In this document: positions 7,665 to 16,349 of the stretch, in pieces | Layout: every line of letters begins with the position of its first letter | Position numbering within the stretch: position 1 is the stretch's first letter | Source of the DNA: Hyphomicrobiales bacterium | GTDB lineage: Bacteria; Pseudomonadota; Alphaproteobacteria; Rhizobiales; Rhizobiaceae | DNA length: 64,000 bases | Reading direction: 5' to 3' | NCBI GenBank assembly: GCA_900471605.1 | Contig: UCEY01000009.1 | Span: 124,001-188,000 of the forward strand | Position numbers and translations under genes: made by a program | The notes under the pieces: generated by a model | Seen by the model: the letters and a program-made list of their open reading frames with translations, nothing else | Told to the model about the DNA's origin: nothing | Database searches by the model: none

Positions 7665-8021
7665 TCACGTATCCGGCCGGGTGACGATGAAGGTCGCCGA
7701 GCCGAGCATGACGGCTGCCACCAGCACCGCCCGCCACAGCGGCGGCGAGGTGCCGAACAGGAAGACCGCATAACTCAGGGCCATGAGGGAGATCGCCGCG
7801 ATCTTCGCCTTGCGGGCGATCGCGCCCTTTTCCCGCCAGTTGCGCAAGGACGGCCCGAATTTCGGATGCTCGAGCAGCCAGGTTTCCAGTCGCGGCGAGG
7901 AGCGTGCAAAACAGCCGACGGCCAGAAGCAGGAATGGCGTAGTGGGCAGGACAGGCAGGAAAGCCCCGACAATGCCGATCGCTACGAACAGCCACCCGAG
8001 GGCGAGAAAGAGGAGACGCAT
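7665..8021 (-). CDS. DUF454 (YbaN-like) inner membrane protein
   Basis: This 118-residue protein opens with the DUF454 core: two hydrophobic segments around LGWLFVAIGIVGAFLPVLPTTPF, where the PVLPTTPFLLLA stretch is diagnostic, then CFARSSPRLETWLLEHPKFGP. Two more membrane segments lie near the C-terminus. The function of the family is unknown; in other alphaproteobacteria it is often near haem or iron genes, as here, convergent with hmuV. Confidence 0.85.
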   Translation of the reverse strand: MRLLFLALGWLFVAIGIVGAFLPVLPTTPFLLLAVGCFARSSPRLETWLLEHPKFGPSLRNWREKGAIARKAKIAAISLMALSYAVFLFGTSPPLWRAVLVAAVMLGSATFIVTRPDT

Positions 8022-8160
8022 GAAATGACCTATGGGATATCCTGAGTAGAATAGACAAGTTCGGGAGCAACGTCTTCATCCAAATTTCTCGTGGTCGTTC
8101 GCCCTTCCCATTTAAGCGCCGCCGGTTATAGTGCCGCCGGCTTCAATAACCGCAGGGAAA

Positions 8161-9153
8161 ATGATGTCGCAACAGAAAGTGCTCGTCGTCGGCGGGGCCG
8201 GTTATATCGGTTCCCATACGTGCCTGGTGCTCGCCGAGCGGGGTTATCACCCGATCGTTTTCGACAATCTCTCCAACGGACACGCGGAATTCGTGCGCTG
8301 GGGTGAGCTGGAACAGGGCGATATCCGCGACCGCGCCCGGCTCGACGAAGTCTTCGCCAAGCACAAGCCCGATGCCGTGCTGCATTTCGCGGCGCTGATC
8401 GAGGTGGGGGAATCGGTCAAGAACCCGGTCGCCTTCTACGACAACAATGTCATCGGGGCGCTGACCCTGCTGTCGGCGGCGATCGATGCGGGCGTCAAGG
8501 CCTTCGTGTTCTCCTCGACCTGCGCGACCTATGGACTGCCGGACCGTGTGCCGATGGACGAGACGCACAAACAGGCGCCGATCAATCCCTATGGCCGCAC
8601 CAAGTTCATCATTGAGCAGGCGCTGAAGGATTACGGGACCTACAAGGACCTGAAGTCGGTGATGCTGCGTTACTTCAATGCCGCGGGCGCTGATTTCAAG
8701 GGCCGGATCGGCGAATGGCATACGCCGGAAACCCACGCCATTCCGCTCGCCATCGAAGCGGCGCTTGGCCGCCGCCAGGGTTTCAAGGTGTTCGGCGACG
8801 ACTACGACACCCGCGACGGCACCTGCGTGCGCGACTATATCCATGTGCTTGATCTCGCCGATGCGCATGTGCGGGCGGTCGATTACCTGCTTGGCGGCGG
8901 CGAGACGGTCGAACTCAACCTTGGGACCGGCACCGGCACGACCGTGAAGGAACTGCTTGCCGCGATTTCCGAAGTCTCCGGCAAACCCTTTCCCGTGGAA
9001 TATGTCGGCCGGCGCGAAGGTGATTCCACATCGCTGGTTGCCAATAACGACAAGGCGCGGACGGTTCTCGGCTGGGAGCCGAAATACGGGCTGAACGATA
9101 TCATCCGTTCCGCCTGGGATTGGCACTCGCGCTCGAACCACCACGTCATCTGA
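8161..9153 (+). CDS. galE: UDP-glucose 4-epimerase
   Basis: This is a 330-residue extended short-chain dehydrogenase. It has the NAD-binding GGAGYIGSH near residue 11, FSSTCATYG with the active-site Ser/Thr, and the catalytic Tyr-Lys pair in NPYGRTKF. RYFNAAGAD and RDYIHVLDLADAH are GalE hallmarks. It interconverts UDP-glucose and UDP-galactose for lipopolysaccharide and exopolysaccharide (the rhizobial name is exoB). I take ATG 8161, preceded by AGGG; an upstream ATG at 8131 is in frame but would add ten unsupported residues. Confidence 0.93.
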   Translation: MMSQQKVLVVGGAGYIGSHTCLVLAERGYHPIVFDNLSNGHAEFVRWGELEQGDIRDRARLDEVFAKHKPDAVLHFAALIEVGESVKNPVAFYDNNVIGALTLLSAAIDAGVKAFVFSSTCATYGLPDRVPMDETHKQAPINPYGRTKFIIEQALKDYGTYKDLKSVMLRYFNAAGADFKGRIGEWHTPETHAIPLAIEAALGRRQGFKVFGDDYDTRDGTCVRDYIHVLDLADAHVRAVDYLLGGGETVELNLGTGTGTTVKELLAAISEVSGKPFPVEYVGRREGDSTSLVANNDKARTVLGWEPKYGLNDIIRSAWDWHSRSNHHVI

Positions 9154-9162
9154 GGACAGGAC

Positions 9163-9855
9163 ATGGCCGAAGCCGAGGTCAAGCTCGAGGAAAGCTGGAA
9201 ACATGTTCTCGGACCGGAGTTTTCCGATCCCTACATGCATGAGCTGAAGCGTTTCCTCGTTGCCGAAAAGGAAGCGGGCAAGCGCATCTTCCCGAAGGGT
9301 TCGGAATATTTTCGCGCGCTTGACCTCACGCCGCTCGACGAGGTGAAGGTCGTCATCCTCGGCCAGGATCCGTATCACGGTTTCGGACAGGCGCATGGTT
9401 TGTGCTTTTCCGTGAAGCCCGGCGTGCGCATTCCGCCATCGCTCGTCAATATCTACAAGGAGATGGAGACGGATCTCGGCATTCCGCCGGCCAGGCACGG
9501 CTTCCTCGAGCATTGGGCGGAGCAGGGCGTGCTCCTGCTCAACAGCGTGCTGACGGTGGAGGAGAGCCAGGCGGCCTCCCACCAGGGCAAAGGCTGGGAG
9601 CGTTTTACCGATGCGGTGATCCGCGCGGTCAACGACGAGTGCGATGGCATCGTCTTCATTCTCTGGGGTTCCTATGCCCAGAAGAAGGCGGCTTTCGTCG
9701 ATCAGCAGCGCCATCTGGTGGTGCGCTCGGCGCATCCGTCGCCGCTTTCGGCCCATAACGGGTTTCTGGGCTCTCGCCCCTTCTCGAAAGCGAATGCCTA
9801 TCTGCAGTCGATCGGCAAGGATCCGGTCGATTGGCGCCTGCCGGAACAAGTCTAA
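9163..9855 (+). CDS. ung: Uracil-DNA glycosylase (family 1)
   Basis: This 230-residue enzyme removes uracil from DNA, starting base excision repair. GQDPYHG with the catalytic Asp is near residue 67, [11 protein letters not shown] follows, and [11 protein letters not shown] is the minor-groove loop with the catalytic His. Length and motifs are those of classical Ung. It lies nine bases after galE and may be co-transcribed with it. Confidence 0.95.
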   Translation: MAEAEVKLEESWKHVLGPEFSDPYMHELKRFLVAEKEAGKRIFPKGSEYFRALDLTPLDEVKVVILGQDPYHGFGQAHGLCFSVKPGVRIPPSLVNIYKEMETDLGIPPARHGFLEHWAEQGVLLLNSVLTVEESQAASHQGKGWERFTDAVIRAVNDECDGIVFILWGSYAQKKAAFVDQQRHLVVRSAHPSPLSAHNGFLGSRPFSKANAYLQSIGKDPVDWRLPEQV

Positions 9856-9999
9856 TTCTGTGAACGATTAACCAATGCTTGTCTACGCACGGTGAACAAT
9901 GCGTTCGGATCGTCGCGTCTATCCAATTGCCGGTCGTTCCACCATCTTTACCCCAGAAAGCGGGCCGCACAGGCGGCTCCCAAGACAAGGGGTTTAAAA

Positions 10000-10932
10000 A
10001 TGCTCGACCAGATCAAAGGCCTCCACCACGTCACGTCGATGGCCGCCAGCGCCAGCACCAACAACAAGTTCTTCACCGATACGCTCGGTCTTCGCCGCGT
10101 CAAGAAGACCGTCAACTTCGACGCTCCGGATGTCTACCATCTCTATTACGGCGATGAAGTCGGCTCGCCCGGCTCTGTCATGACCTATTTCCCGTTCCCG
10201 CATATCGCCCGTGGCCGCCAGGGCACTGGCGAAGTGGGCACGACGCTGTTCTCGGTTCCGGAAGGCTCGTTCGGTTTTTGGACCGATCGCCTGACGAAGG
10301 CCGGCGCCGAAGGCATCAAGGCCGATACCGCATTCGGTGAAAACCGCCTGCATTTCGCCGGCCCCGATGGCGACGGTTTTGCGCTCGTCGAAGTCAAGGA
10401 CGATGCCCGCAAGCAGTTCATCGGCAATGGTATTTCCGAAGATCATGCGATCCGCGGCTTCCATTCCGCTTCGCTGCGTCTGCGCGATGAAGGCGCCACC
10501 GCCGAGCTGCTGAAGTTCATGGGCTATCAGCAGGTCGACAGCCAGGACGGCGTGCTCAGGCTCGCCATGCCGGGCGGCAACGGTGCCGATGTCATCGACA
10601 TCGAAACCATGCCGAACATTGCCCGCGCCAATCTCGGCGCCGGCTCGGTCCACCACATCGCCTTTGCCGTCGAGAACCGCGCAACGCAGCTCGAAGTCCG
10701 CAAGGCGCTGATGGATACCGGTTACCAGGTCACGCCGGTCATCGACCGCGATTATTTCTGGGCGATCTATTTCCGCACGCCGGGCGGCGTTCTGTTCGAA
10801 ATCGCCACCAACGAACCCGGTTTCGACCGCGACGAGGATACCGCCCATCTCGGTGAAGCTCTGAAGCTGCCCACGCAGCACGAGCACCTGAGGAAGGTTC
10901 TCGAACAGCATCTCGAACCGATCGGCGCCTAA
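10000..10932 (+). CDS. Ring-cleaving dioxygenase, MhqO-like (glyoxalase fold)
   Basis: This 310-residue protein is built of two vicinal-oxygen-chelate modules. The probable metal ligands are His in GLHHVT near the N-terminus, His in SVHHIAFAV near residue 220, and Glu in GVLFEIATN near 270. MhqO-type enzymes open hydroquinone-like rings and protect against quinone stress. The start ATG 10000 is chosen because the conserved MLDQIKGLHHVT begins there. The next gene encodes an MhqD-like hydrolase, the pairing known from Bacillus mhq operons, which strengthens the call. Confidence 0.82.
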   Translation: MLDQIKGLHHVTSMAASASTNNKFFTDTLGLRRVKKTVNFDAPDVYHLYYGDEVGSPGSVMTYFPFPHIARGRQGTGEVGTTLFSVPEGSFGFWTDRLTKAGAEGIKADTAFGENRLHFAGPDGDGFALVEVKDDARKQFIGNGISEDHAIRGFHSASLRLRDEGATAELLKFMGYQQVDSQDGVLRLAMPGGNGADVIDIETMPNIARANLGAGSVHHIAFAVENRATQLEVRKALMDTGYQVTPVIDRDYFWAIYFRTPGGVLFEIATNEPGFDRDEDTAHLGEALKLPTQHEHLRKVLEQHLEPIGA

Positions 10933-10959
10933 CGGCTGCAGTGATCAAGGAGAAAAACA

Positions 10960-11574
10960 ATGAGTTACGACAGTTATGTGCACCGGGCGCGTCCCGGTGC
11001 ACCCGGTGCGCCGATCCTGTTCGTCTTTCACGGCACCGGCGGCGACGAGAACCAGTTCTTCGATTTCGGCGGCCGGCTGTTGCCGGGCGCCACGGTGATC
11101 TCGCCGCGCGGCGACATTTCCGAACACGGTGCGGCGCGCTTCTTCCGGCGCAAGGCGGAAGGCGTCTACGATTGCGAGGATCTTGCCCGGGCGACCGAGC
11201 GGATGAGCGAATTCGTCGCCGCCAACCGCGAGCGTTACGAATCCTCGACCGTGCTTGGCCTCGGTTTCTCGAACGGCGCGAACATTCTCGCCAATATCAT
11301 GATCGAGAAGCCGGGCCTGTTCGATGCGGGCGTATTGATGCATCCGCTGATCCCGTTCGCGCCGAAGGACCGCAAGCGCCAGGACACGGCCCATGTGCTG
11401 ATCACGGCCGGCCAGCATGACCCGATCAGTTCCGTGGAGCAGACCACGGCCCTTGCCGATTATTTCAGGGCGCAGGGGGATGCGGTGACGCTGGAATGGC
11501 ATGGCGGCGGGCATGAGATCCGTCCCAACGAGATCGAAGCCGCCAAGAAGTTCTTCGCGCCCTATGGCGCTTGA
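10960..11574 (+). CDS. Alpha/beta hydrolase (MhqD-like carboxylesterase/phospholipase)
   Basis: This 204-residue cytoplasmic hydrolase has the catalytic Ser in GFSNGAN (about residue 105), Asp in AGQHDPIS (about 150) and His in GGGHEI (about 183). HGTGGDENQF near residue 20 forms the oxyanion region. It lies 27 bases after the ring-cleaving dioxygenase and probably shares its mRNA. MhqD-type esterases accompany quinone-degrading dioxygenases; the physiological ester is unknown. Confidence 0.82.
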   Translation: MSYDSYVHRARPGAPGAPILFVFHGTGGDENQFFDFGGRLLPGATVISPRGDISEHGAARFFRRKAEGVYDCEDLARATERMSEFVAANRERYESSTVLGLGFSNGANILANIMIEKPGLFDAGVLMHPLIPFAPKDRKRQDTAHVLITAGQHDPISSVEQTTALADYFRAQGDAVTLEWHGGGHEIRPNEIEAAKKFFAPYGA

Positions 11575-11590
11575 CGCTCAAAAGGAAAAT

Positions 11591-11622
11591 GCCCGGCTCC
11601 TCGATCAAGGGCCGGGCGTTTC
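11591..11622. terminator. Hairpin terminator between convergent genes
   Basis: GCCCGGC at 11591-11597 pairs with GCCGGGC at 11611-11617 across a 13-base loop, followed by GTTTCTGTT. The other flank is A-rich on the plus strand, so it can act in both directions. Confidence 0.7.
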
Positions 11623-11643
11623 TGTTCCATATTGGCCGGTTTC

Positions 11644-12561
11644 CTATTGGCGGGCGGTCGCCGTGCCGAACACTTTTGTCAAAGCCGGCTTTGCTTCGGA
11701 AGTTTTCTCCTCCGCCTCGTCGTCGCTGCTTTCCTCGCCCTTGCGGAAATAGTTGGCGACCGTCTGCGTGTGCCACTGCAGCAGCTCGTAACAGTAGGTC
11801 ATCTCACGATTCTCCGCCGACCAGTAGGCGTTCGGCTCCCCGCACTCGGCGGCGGTCAGCTTGATGCCGTCCTTCAACGCGTAGAGATTGGCCATCAGCG
11901 TTGCGACGTTGTCGAGAAGCTTGGCCTTCCTTGCGGCGTCGGCATAGTCCTTGAGGTCCCTTGATTTGGGAGACCGATAGTCGATGACGAATTTCGTCTT
12001 CTTGTCGCCGCTCTGCATATGCGGCTTCAGAAGGCCGAACCAGCTGTCGCGGGCCTTCTGGTATTCGCCTACGCATTCCTCGCGGCGGCTTTTCGGCATT
12101 TCCAGGTCGTCGGCGGATTCCTTGAATTTTCCGGCATCCTTGCCGACCATCAGGCAGACCATGTTGAAGGCGCGCTGGCGGTCGAGGGCGTGGGCGCCCC
12201 AGAGCTCCTGCTCTTCCTCCGCCTCCTCGCTTGCTTCCGCCGAGAACGTCCAGCCGTCGACGGAGTCGATGAGGGCGGTGTTGAACGCGTCCTTGTTCGG
12301 CGCCAGCAGCAGCAGGGTGGAGAGCGTGTCCACCGCGTCCTCCTCGCGGCCGAGAACCGGCAGGTCGAACTCCGAGACCAGCATGTGACCGGCTTCGTGC
12401 AGCAGGAAGAACATCGAGTTGCCGAGGCTGAACTCGGTCGTGTCGTCGACCTGCTGGCTGGTCAGGTCGTGGAGGTCCTGCTCCAGGGTCGTCGCGCCGG
12501 CATCGGTGGCGCAGAAGGGCAGGAGCCCGGCAAGGGCGATGGAAAGGAGAGTGCGTCGCAT
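11644..12561 (-). CDS. DUF4344 putative metallopeptidase, secreted
   Basis: This is a 305-residue protein. A signal peptide (MRRTLLSIALAGLLPFCA, cut near AGA) is followed at about residue 55 by HEAGHMLVSEFDLPVLGREEDAVD, an HExxH-like zinc motif with downstream Glu/Asp that defines DUF4344. Later segments have many charged helices and a Cys (ACLMVGKDA, RREECVGEY). Peptidase activity is inferred from the motif only. It is convergent with the esterase gene and has no obvious operon partner. Confidence 0.82.
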   Translation of the reverse strand: MRRTLLSIALAGLLPFCATDAGATTLEQDLHDLTSQQVDDTTEFSLGNSMFFLLHEAGHMLVSEFDLPVLGREEDAVDTLSTLLLLAPNKDAFNTALIDSVDGWTFSAEASEEAEEEQELWGAHALDRQRAFNMVCLMVGKDAGKFKESADDLEMPKSRREECVGEYQKARDSWFGLLKPHMQSGDKKTKFVIDYRSPKSRDLKDYADAARKAKLLDNVATLMANLYALKDGIKLTAAECGEPNAYWSAENREMTYCYELLQWHTQTVANYFRKGEESSDDEAEEKTSEAKPALTKVFGTATARQ

Positions 12562-12904
12562 CCGGCCTGTCTGCCTTTTTGAACTCGATGTTGACCTGTC
12601 GCGTTCGAGATCCAGCTGCCGCCGAGCTTCTCTGGTCGTCGCGATATGATCTACTCACTACCAGCAAGCTTTTAAGGCCGGGTGAAACAGTATTGTTGCT
12701 GATCTATTTCGACGGGTTTCGCGAATACCCAAGGCTTGTCGGAATTCCTCGGTCCTCGTCTGTCGCGCGATGCCCGCGAAACCGGTTCGGGCGATTGCAC
12801 ACGCAAGCGTGATGGCCCAAGTGACAGAACGTCGCGGGTGGCGCGGTTGTTAACGGGCGACCGAATATATACATGCTTACCATCAGCACGCTAGTTTTTC
12901 AGCC
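12562..12904. other. Intergenic region between DUF4344 gene and marR
   Basis: These 343 bases hold the divergent promoters of the metallopeptidase and marR genes. I see short open frames only, with no ribosome sites. An AT-rich stretch near 12862-12875 is the likely marR promoter area. No tRNA or clear operator is visible. Confidence 0.5.
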
Positions 12905-13357
12905 ATGCCCAACAACACCCCGACCCTCGGTTTTCTTTTGAACGACGTTGCCCGCCTGTTTCGAAAGCGCTTCGAACAGCGCGCGAAGCATATCGGCCTG
13001 ACGCGCGCCCAGTGGCAGACGATCGCCTATCTCGCCCGCTGCGAAGGCATTCACCAGAAGGCGCTCGCGGAGCTTCTGGAAATCTCGCCGATCTCGCTGA
13101 TGCGGGTGCTCGACAATCTTGCGGAACGCGGCCTCATCGAGCGCCGGCCGCACGAGACCGACCGGCGGATCACGCTGCTCTACACGACCGAAAGCTCGAG
13201 AGCCCTTCTCGACGATGGTCGCAAGTTCGGCGATGCGACGCGCAAGGATGCGCTCGAAAATATCTCGGACGCCGATCGCGCCCGCCTCTTTGAAATACTC
13301 GAACACATGAAATCCAACCTCGTAACGGCCTGCCGCACACCGGCCGACAAAGCTTAA
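12905..13357 (+). CDS. MarR-family transcriptional regulator
   Basis: This 150-residue protein has a winged helix-turn-helix. KALAELLEISPISLMRVLDNLAERGLIERR around residues 55-85 is the DNA-recognition region and ETDRRITLLYTTE the wing. It lies 12 bases before the emrA-like gene, so it very likely represses this efflux operon and releases it on binding a toxic compound. Ligand unknown. Confidence 0.9.
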   Translation: MPNNTPTLGFLLNDVARLFRKRFEQRAKHIGLTRAQWQTIAYLARCEGIHQKALAELLEISPISLMRVLDNLAERGLIERRPHETDRRITLLYTTESSRALLDDGRKFGDATRKDALENISDADRARLFEILEHMKSNLVTACRTPADKA

Positions 13358-13369
13358 AGAAGTCCTCCC

Positions 13370-14527
13370 ATGACCGAGACCTCCGCCCGTTCGCCCGAGA
13401 CCAGCAATGTCACCGTTCTCGAAACGCCCGCTCCGGTAGCGCCCGAGCACGGCAAGGCGCGCAAGCGACGCAGCCTGACGCGGCCGGTGCTCTTTGCGCT
13501 GCTGCCGGTCGCTCTGGTCGTCGGCGGTTATTATTACGTCGAGGGCGGCCAGATCATGTCGACCGACAATGCCTATCTGCAGGCGGACATGATCGGCGTT
13601 TCGACAGATGTCGCCGGCACGGTCGCATCCGTAGATGTGCGCGAGAACCAGGAAGTCAGCCGGGGCCAGGTTCTCTTCACGCTGAAACCGGACAGTTTCC
13701 GCATCGCGCTCGACGGCGCCAAGGCGAAACTCGGTGCTGCCCGCAACCAGCTCCTCAACCTGCAGGCCTCCTATAGGGAAACGCTCGCCCAGATCGCCCA
13801 GGCTGAAGCCGACATTCCCTATTACCAGACCGTGCTCGAACGCCAGCAGCGCCTGATATCCGGTTCGGCGGCGTCGCAGACGGCTTATGACGACGCCAAG
13901 CACAATCTTGATGCCGCCCAGCAGAAGGTCGCGGTCGCCAAGGCGCAGGCCGACGCGACGCTTGCCCAGCTCGGCGGCAATGCTGACCAGCCGATCGAGC
14001 AGAACCCGCTCTATCTCCAGGCCCAGTCTGCGGTCGACGACGCGCAGCGGCAGTTCGACGATACGGTGGTGCGGGCGCCTTTCGACGGCATCGTCACCAA
14101 TGTCAGTGCGCTCCAGGTCGGTAGCTATCTGGAAGCGGCCCAGCAGGGCTTTTCGCTGGTCTCGACGAAGAACATGTGGATCGCCGCCAACCCGAAGGAA
14201 ACGGAGCTGACCTATATCAAGCCCGGCCAGCCGGTGACGATCAGCGTCGATACCTATCCGGGTATCCAGTGGACGGGCAAGGTCGCAAGCGTCAGCCCGG
14301 CCTCCGGCTCCAGCTTCGCGCTGCTCCCGGCGCAGAACACGTCCGGCAACTGGGTCAAGGTCGTGCAGCGCATCCCGATGCGGGTTTCGATCGACGACAC
14401 GGCCGGCAAGCCGCCGCTTCGTGCCGGCATGAGCACCGTGGTCGATGTCGATACCGGTCACAAGCGCGGCCTGCCGGAATTCGCCCAGAAGCTTCTCGAT
14501 CATTCCTCGGCCTACGCTCATGAGTAG
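13370..14527 (+). CDS. HlyD-family membrane fusion protein (EmrA-like)
   Basis: This 385-residue protein has a cytoplasmic N-terminus, one membrane anchor at about 41-58, then the EmrA signature STDNAYLQADMIGV, a lipoyl half, a coiled-coil hairpin (about 110-200), the second lipoyl half VRAPFDGIVTNV and a beta-barrel. It bridges the MFS pump to the outer membrane channel. It overlaps the pump gene by eight bases. No TolC-like gene is in the window. Confidence 0.9.
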   Translation: MTETSARSPETSNVTVLETPAPVAPEHGKARKRRSLTRPVLFALLPVALVVGGYYYVEGGQIMSTDNAYLQADMIGVSTDVAGTVASVDVRENQEVSRGQVLFTLKPDSFRIALDGAKAKLGAARNQLLNLQASYRETLAQIAQAEADIPYYQTVLERQQRLISGSAASQTAYDDAKHNLDAAQQKVAVAKAQADATLAQLGGNADQPIEQNPLYLQAQSAVDDAQRQFDDTVVRAPFDGIVTNVSALQVGSYLEAAQQGFSLVSTKNMWIAANPKETELTYIKPGQPVTISVDTYPGIQWTGKVASVSPASGSSFALLPAQNTSGNWVKVVQRIPMRVSIDDTAGKPPLRAGMSTVVDVDTGHKRGLPEFAQKLLDHSSAYAHE

Positions 14528-16064
14528 CGTGGCTTCACCCGCAGCGTCAGCTGTGGTGGCCAATCGCGGCGCGATCACCGCCTGCGTCATCCTGGCGGTC
14601 ATCATGCAGGCGCTCGACACGACGATCGCCAACGTCGCGCTGCCCTATATCCAGGGCAGCGTTTCGGCTTCCGCCGACCAGATCAACTGGGTGCTGACCT
14701 CCTATATCGTCGCTGCCGCAATCATGACGCCGCCGTCCGGCTTCCTCGCCGCCAAGTTCGGCCGCAAGCGGGTGCTGCTCGTCGCCATCTTCGGCTTCGT
14801 CGCCGCGTCCGTCCTTTGCGGGCTCGCCCAGTCGTTGCCGCAGATCGTCGGCTTCCGCCTGCTGCAGGGGTTTTTCGGCGCGGCGCTCGTGCCGCTGTCG
14901 CAGGGCATCCTTCTCGACATCTATTCGGTGGAGGAGCGCGGTTCGGCGATGGCGCTGTTCGGTGTTTCGGTCATGGTCGGGCCGGTGCTCGGCCCGGTCA
15001 TCGGCGGCTGGCTTACCGACAATATCAGCTGGCGCTGGGTCTTCTACATCAACGTGCCGATCGGCATCCTTGCCCTGATGGGCATCAGCGTCTTTGTGAA
15101 AGAGACGAAGATCGACGCGCAGGCGAAGCTGGACTGGTTCGGCTTCGGCATGCTCAGTATCGCGATCGCCTCGCTGCAGCTCTTCCTCGACCGCGGCCAG
15201 CAGCTCGACTGGTTCTCGTCGAGCGAGATCGTGATCGAGGCCATGGTCTGCGCGGCTGCCTTCTACCTGCTGCTCGTCCACACGTTCACGACGGAAAAGT
15301 CGTTCATCAATCCACGCCTGTTCCTCGACCAGAATTTTACGGTCAGCATGATCTTCATCTTCGTGATCGGGGTGACCTATCTCGCCTCGCTCGCGCTGAT
15401 GACGCCCTATCTGCAGTCGCTGATGGGTTATCCGGTAATCACCGCCGGCATCGTCATGGGACCGCGCGGCCTCGGCACGATGGTGTGCATGTTCGTGGTC
15501 GGACGGCTGATCGGCAAGGTGGACACGCGCATCCTGCTCTTCCTCGGCCTCGCGATCACCGCCTGGGCGATGTATGCGATGATCGGCTGGACGCCTGACG
15601 TCTCGCAATGGACGATCGTCTATGTCGGCTTCATCCAGGGCGCCGGCCTCGGCTTTCTGTTCGTGCCGCTGACGACAATCGCCTTCGCGACGCTGCCGGC
15701 GCATATGCGCGGCGACGGGACCGGTCTCTACAATCTGTCGCGCAATATCGGTTCCAGCGTCGGGATCGCCGTCGTCTCGGCGCTTTTGGTGGAAAACGTC
15801 CAGCGCAACCATGCGGACCTCGTCAGCTATGTGACGCCGTTCAACCATGCCTTCCAGACCAAGGCGGCGGCGGGTCTCGACCCGACGACGGTCGCAGGGG
15901 CCTCCGCGCTCGACGGCATCATCACGCTGCAATCGACGATCATCGCCTATATGGACGATTTCAAGCTGCTGATGATCATGTCGCTCGCGGTGATGCCGCT
16001 GCTGCTCGTGCTGCGCAAACCTGCCAAGGCGCCGGCCGTCGATCACAGTGTGGCGGTGGAATGA
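14520..16064 (+). CDS. MFS drug-efflux pump, DHA2 (EmrB/QacA) family
   Basis: This 514-residue transporter has 14 predicted helices. Signatures include MQALDTTIANVALPYI in helix 1 (motif D1), LAAKFGRKRVLL (motif A) and GPVLGPVIGGWL (motif C of antiporters). Start ATG 14520 overlaps the emrA stop, giving translational coupling, and fits the N-terminal length of the family. With the MarR and EmrA-like neighbours it forms a proton-driven tripartite exporter for hydrophobic toxicants. Confidence 0.92.
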   Translation: MSSVASPAASAVVANRGAITACVILAVIMQALDTTIANVALPYIQGSVSASADQINWVLTSYIVAAAIMTPPSGFLAAKFGRKRVLLVAIFGFVAASVLCGLAQSLPQIVGFRLLQGFFGAALVPLSQGILLDIYSVEERGSAMALFGVSVMVGPVLGPVIGGWLTDNISWRWVFYINVPIGILALMGISVFVKETKIDAQAKLDWFGFGMLSIAIASLQLFLDRGQQLDWFSSSEIVIEAMVCAAAFYLLLVHTFTTEKSFINPRLFLDQNFTVSMIFIFVIGVTYLASLALMTPYLQSLMGYPVITAGIVMGPRGLGTMVCMFVVGRLIGKVDTRILLFLGLAITAWAMYAMIGWTPDVSQWTIVYVGFIQGAGLGFLFVPLTTIAFATLPAHMRGDGTGLYNLSRNIGSSVGIAVVSALLVENVQRNHADLVSYVTPFNHAFQTKAAAGLDPTTVAGASALDGIITLQSTIIAYMDDFKLLMIMSLAVMPLLLVLRKPAKAPAVDHSVAVE

Positions 16065-16087
16065 TCGGCCTTCCGGGGCCTGAAGTT

Positions 16088-16254
16088 GCCCCTCATCCGC
16101 CTGCCGGCACCTTCTCCCCGTTCTGACGGGGAGAAGGACGCAAGCCGCGTGTTCCCCGTCACTCTGGATCTGGGTTTCTGCCGGGCGAGCGGGTGCGGCA
16201 CATCCCTTCTCCCCGTCAAGACGGGGAGAAGGTGGCGGCAGCCGGATGAGGGGC
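16088..16254. repeat. Palindromic intergenic repeat, copy 1
   Basis: A 167-base element bounded by GCCCCTCATCCG and its complement CGGATGAGGGGC. Inside each half is a small hairpin (TCTCCCCG/CGGGGAGA). It is the same family as 26351-26489 and resembles the RIME/REP-type palindromes scattered in rhizobial genomes. It lies between the efflux pump and the aldehyde dehydrogenase gene. Confidence 0.8.
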
Positions 16255-16349
16255 AAACTCCACATGCAAACGCCTCCTTCGGACTTGCGAGGGGCATGGC
16301 GATGGCCGATAGTGGCCCGACCACGTCTCTGGCAGCCCGGAGGTTCCCC

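Noticed and set aside
8143-9849. 568-codon open frame on the minus strand
   Set aside because: It covers galE and ung in antisense and shows no family motif.
12579-12812. 77-codon frame in the intergenic region before marR
   Set aside because: It starts inside the divergent promoter area without a ribosome site and has no domain.
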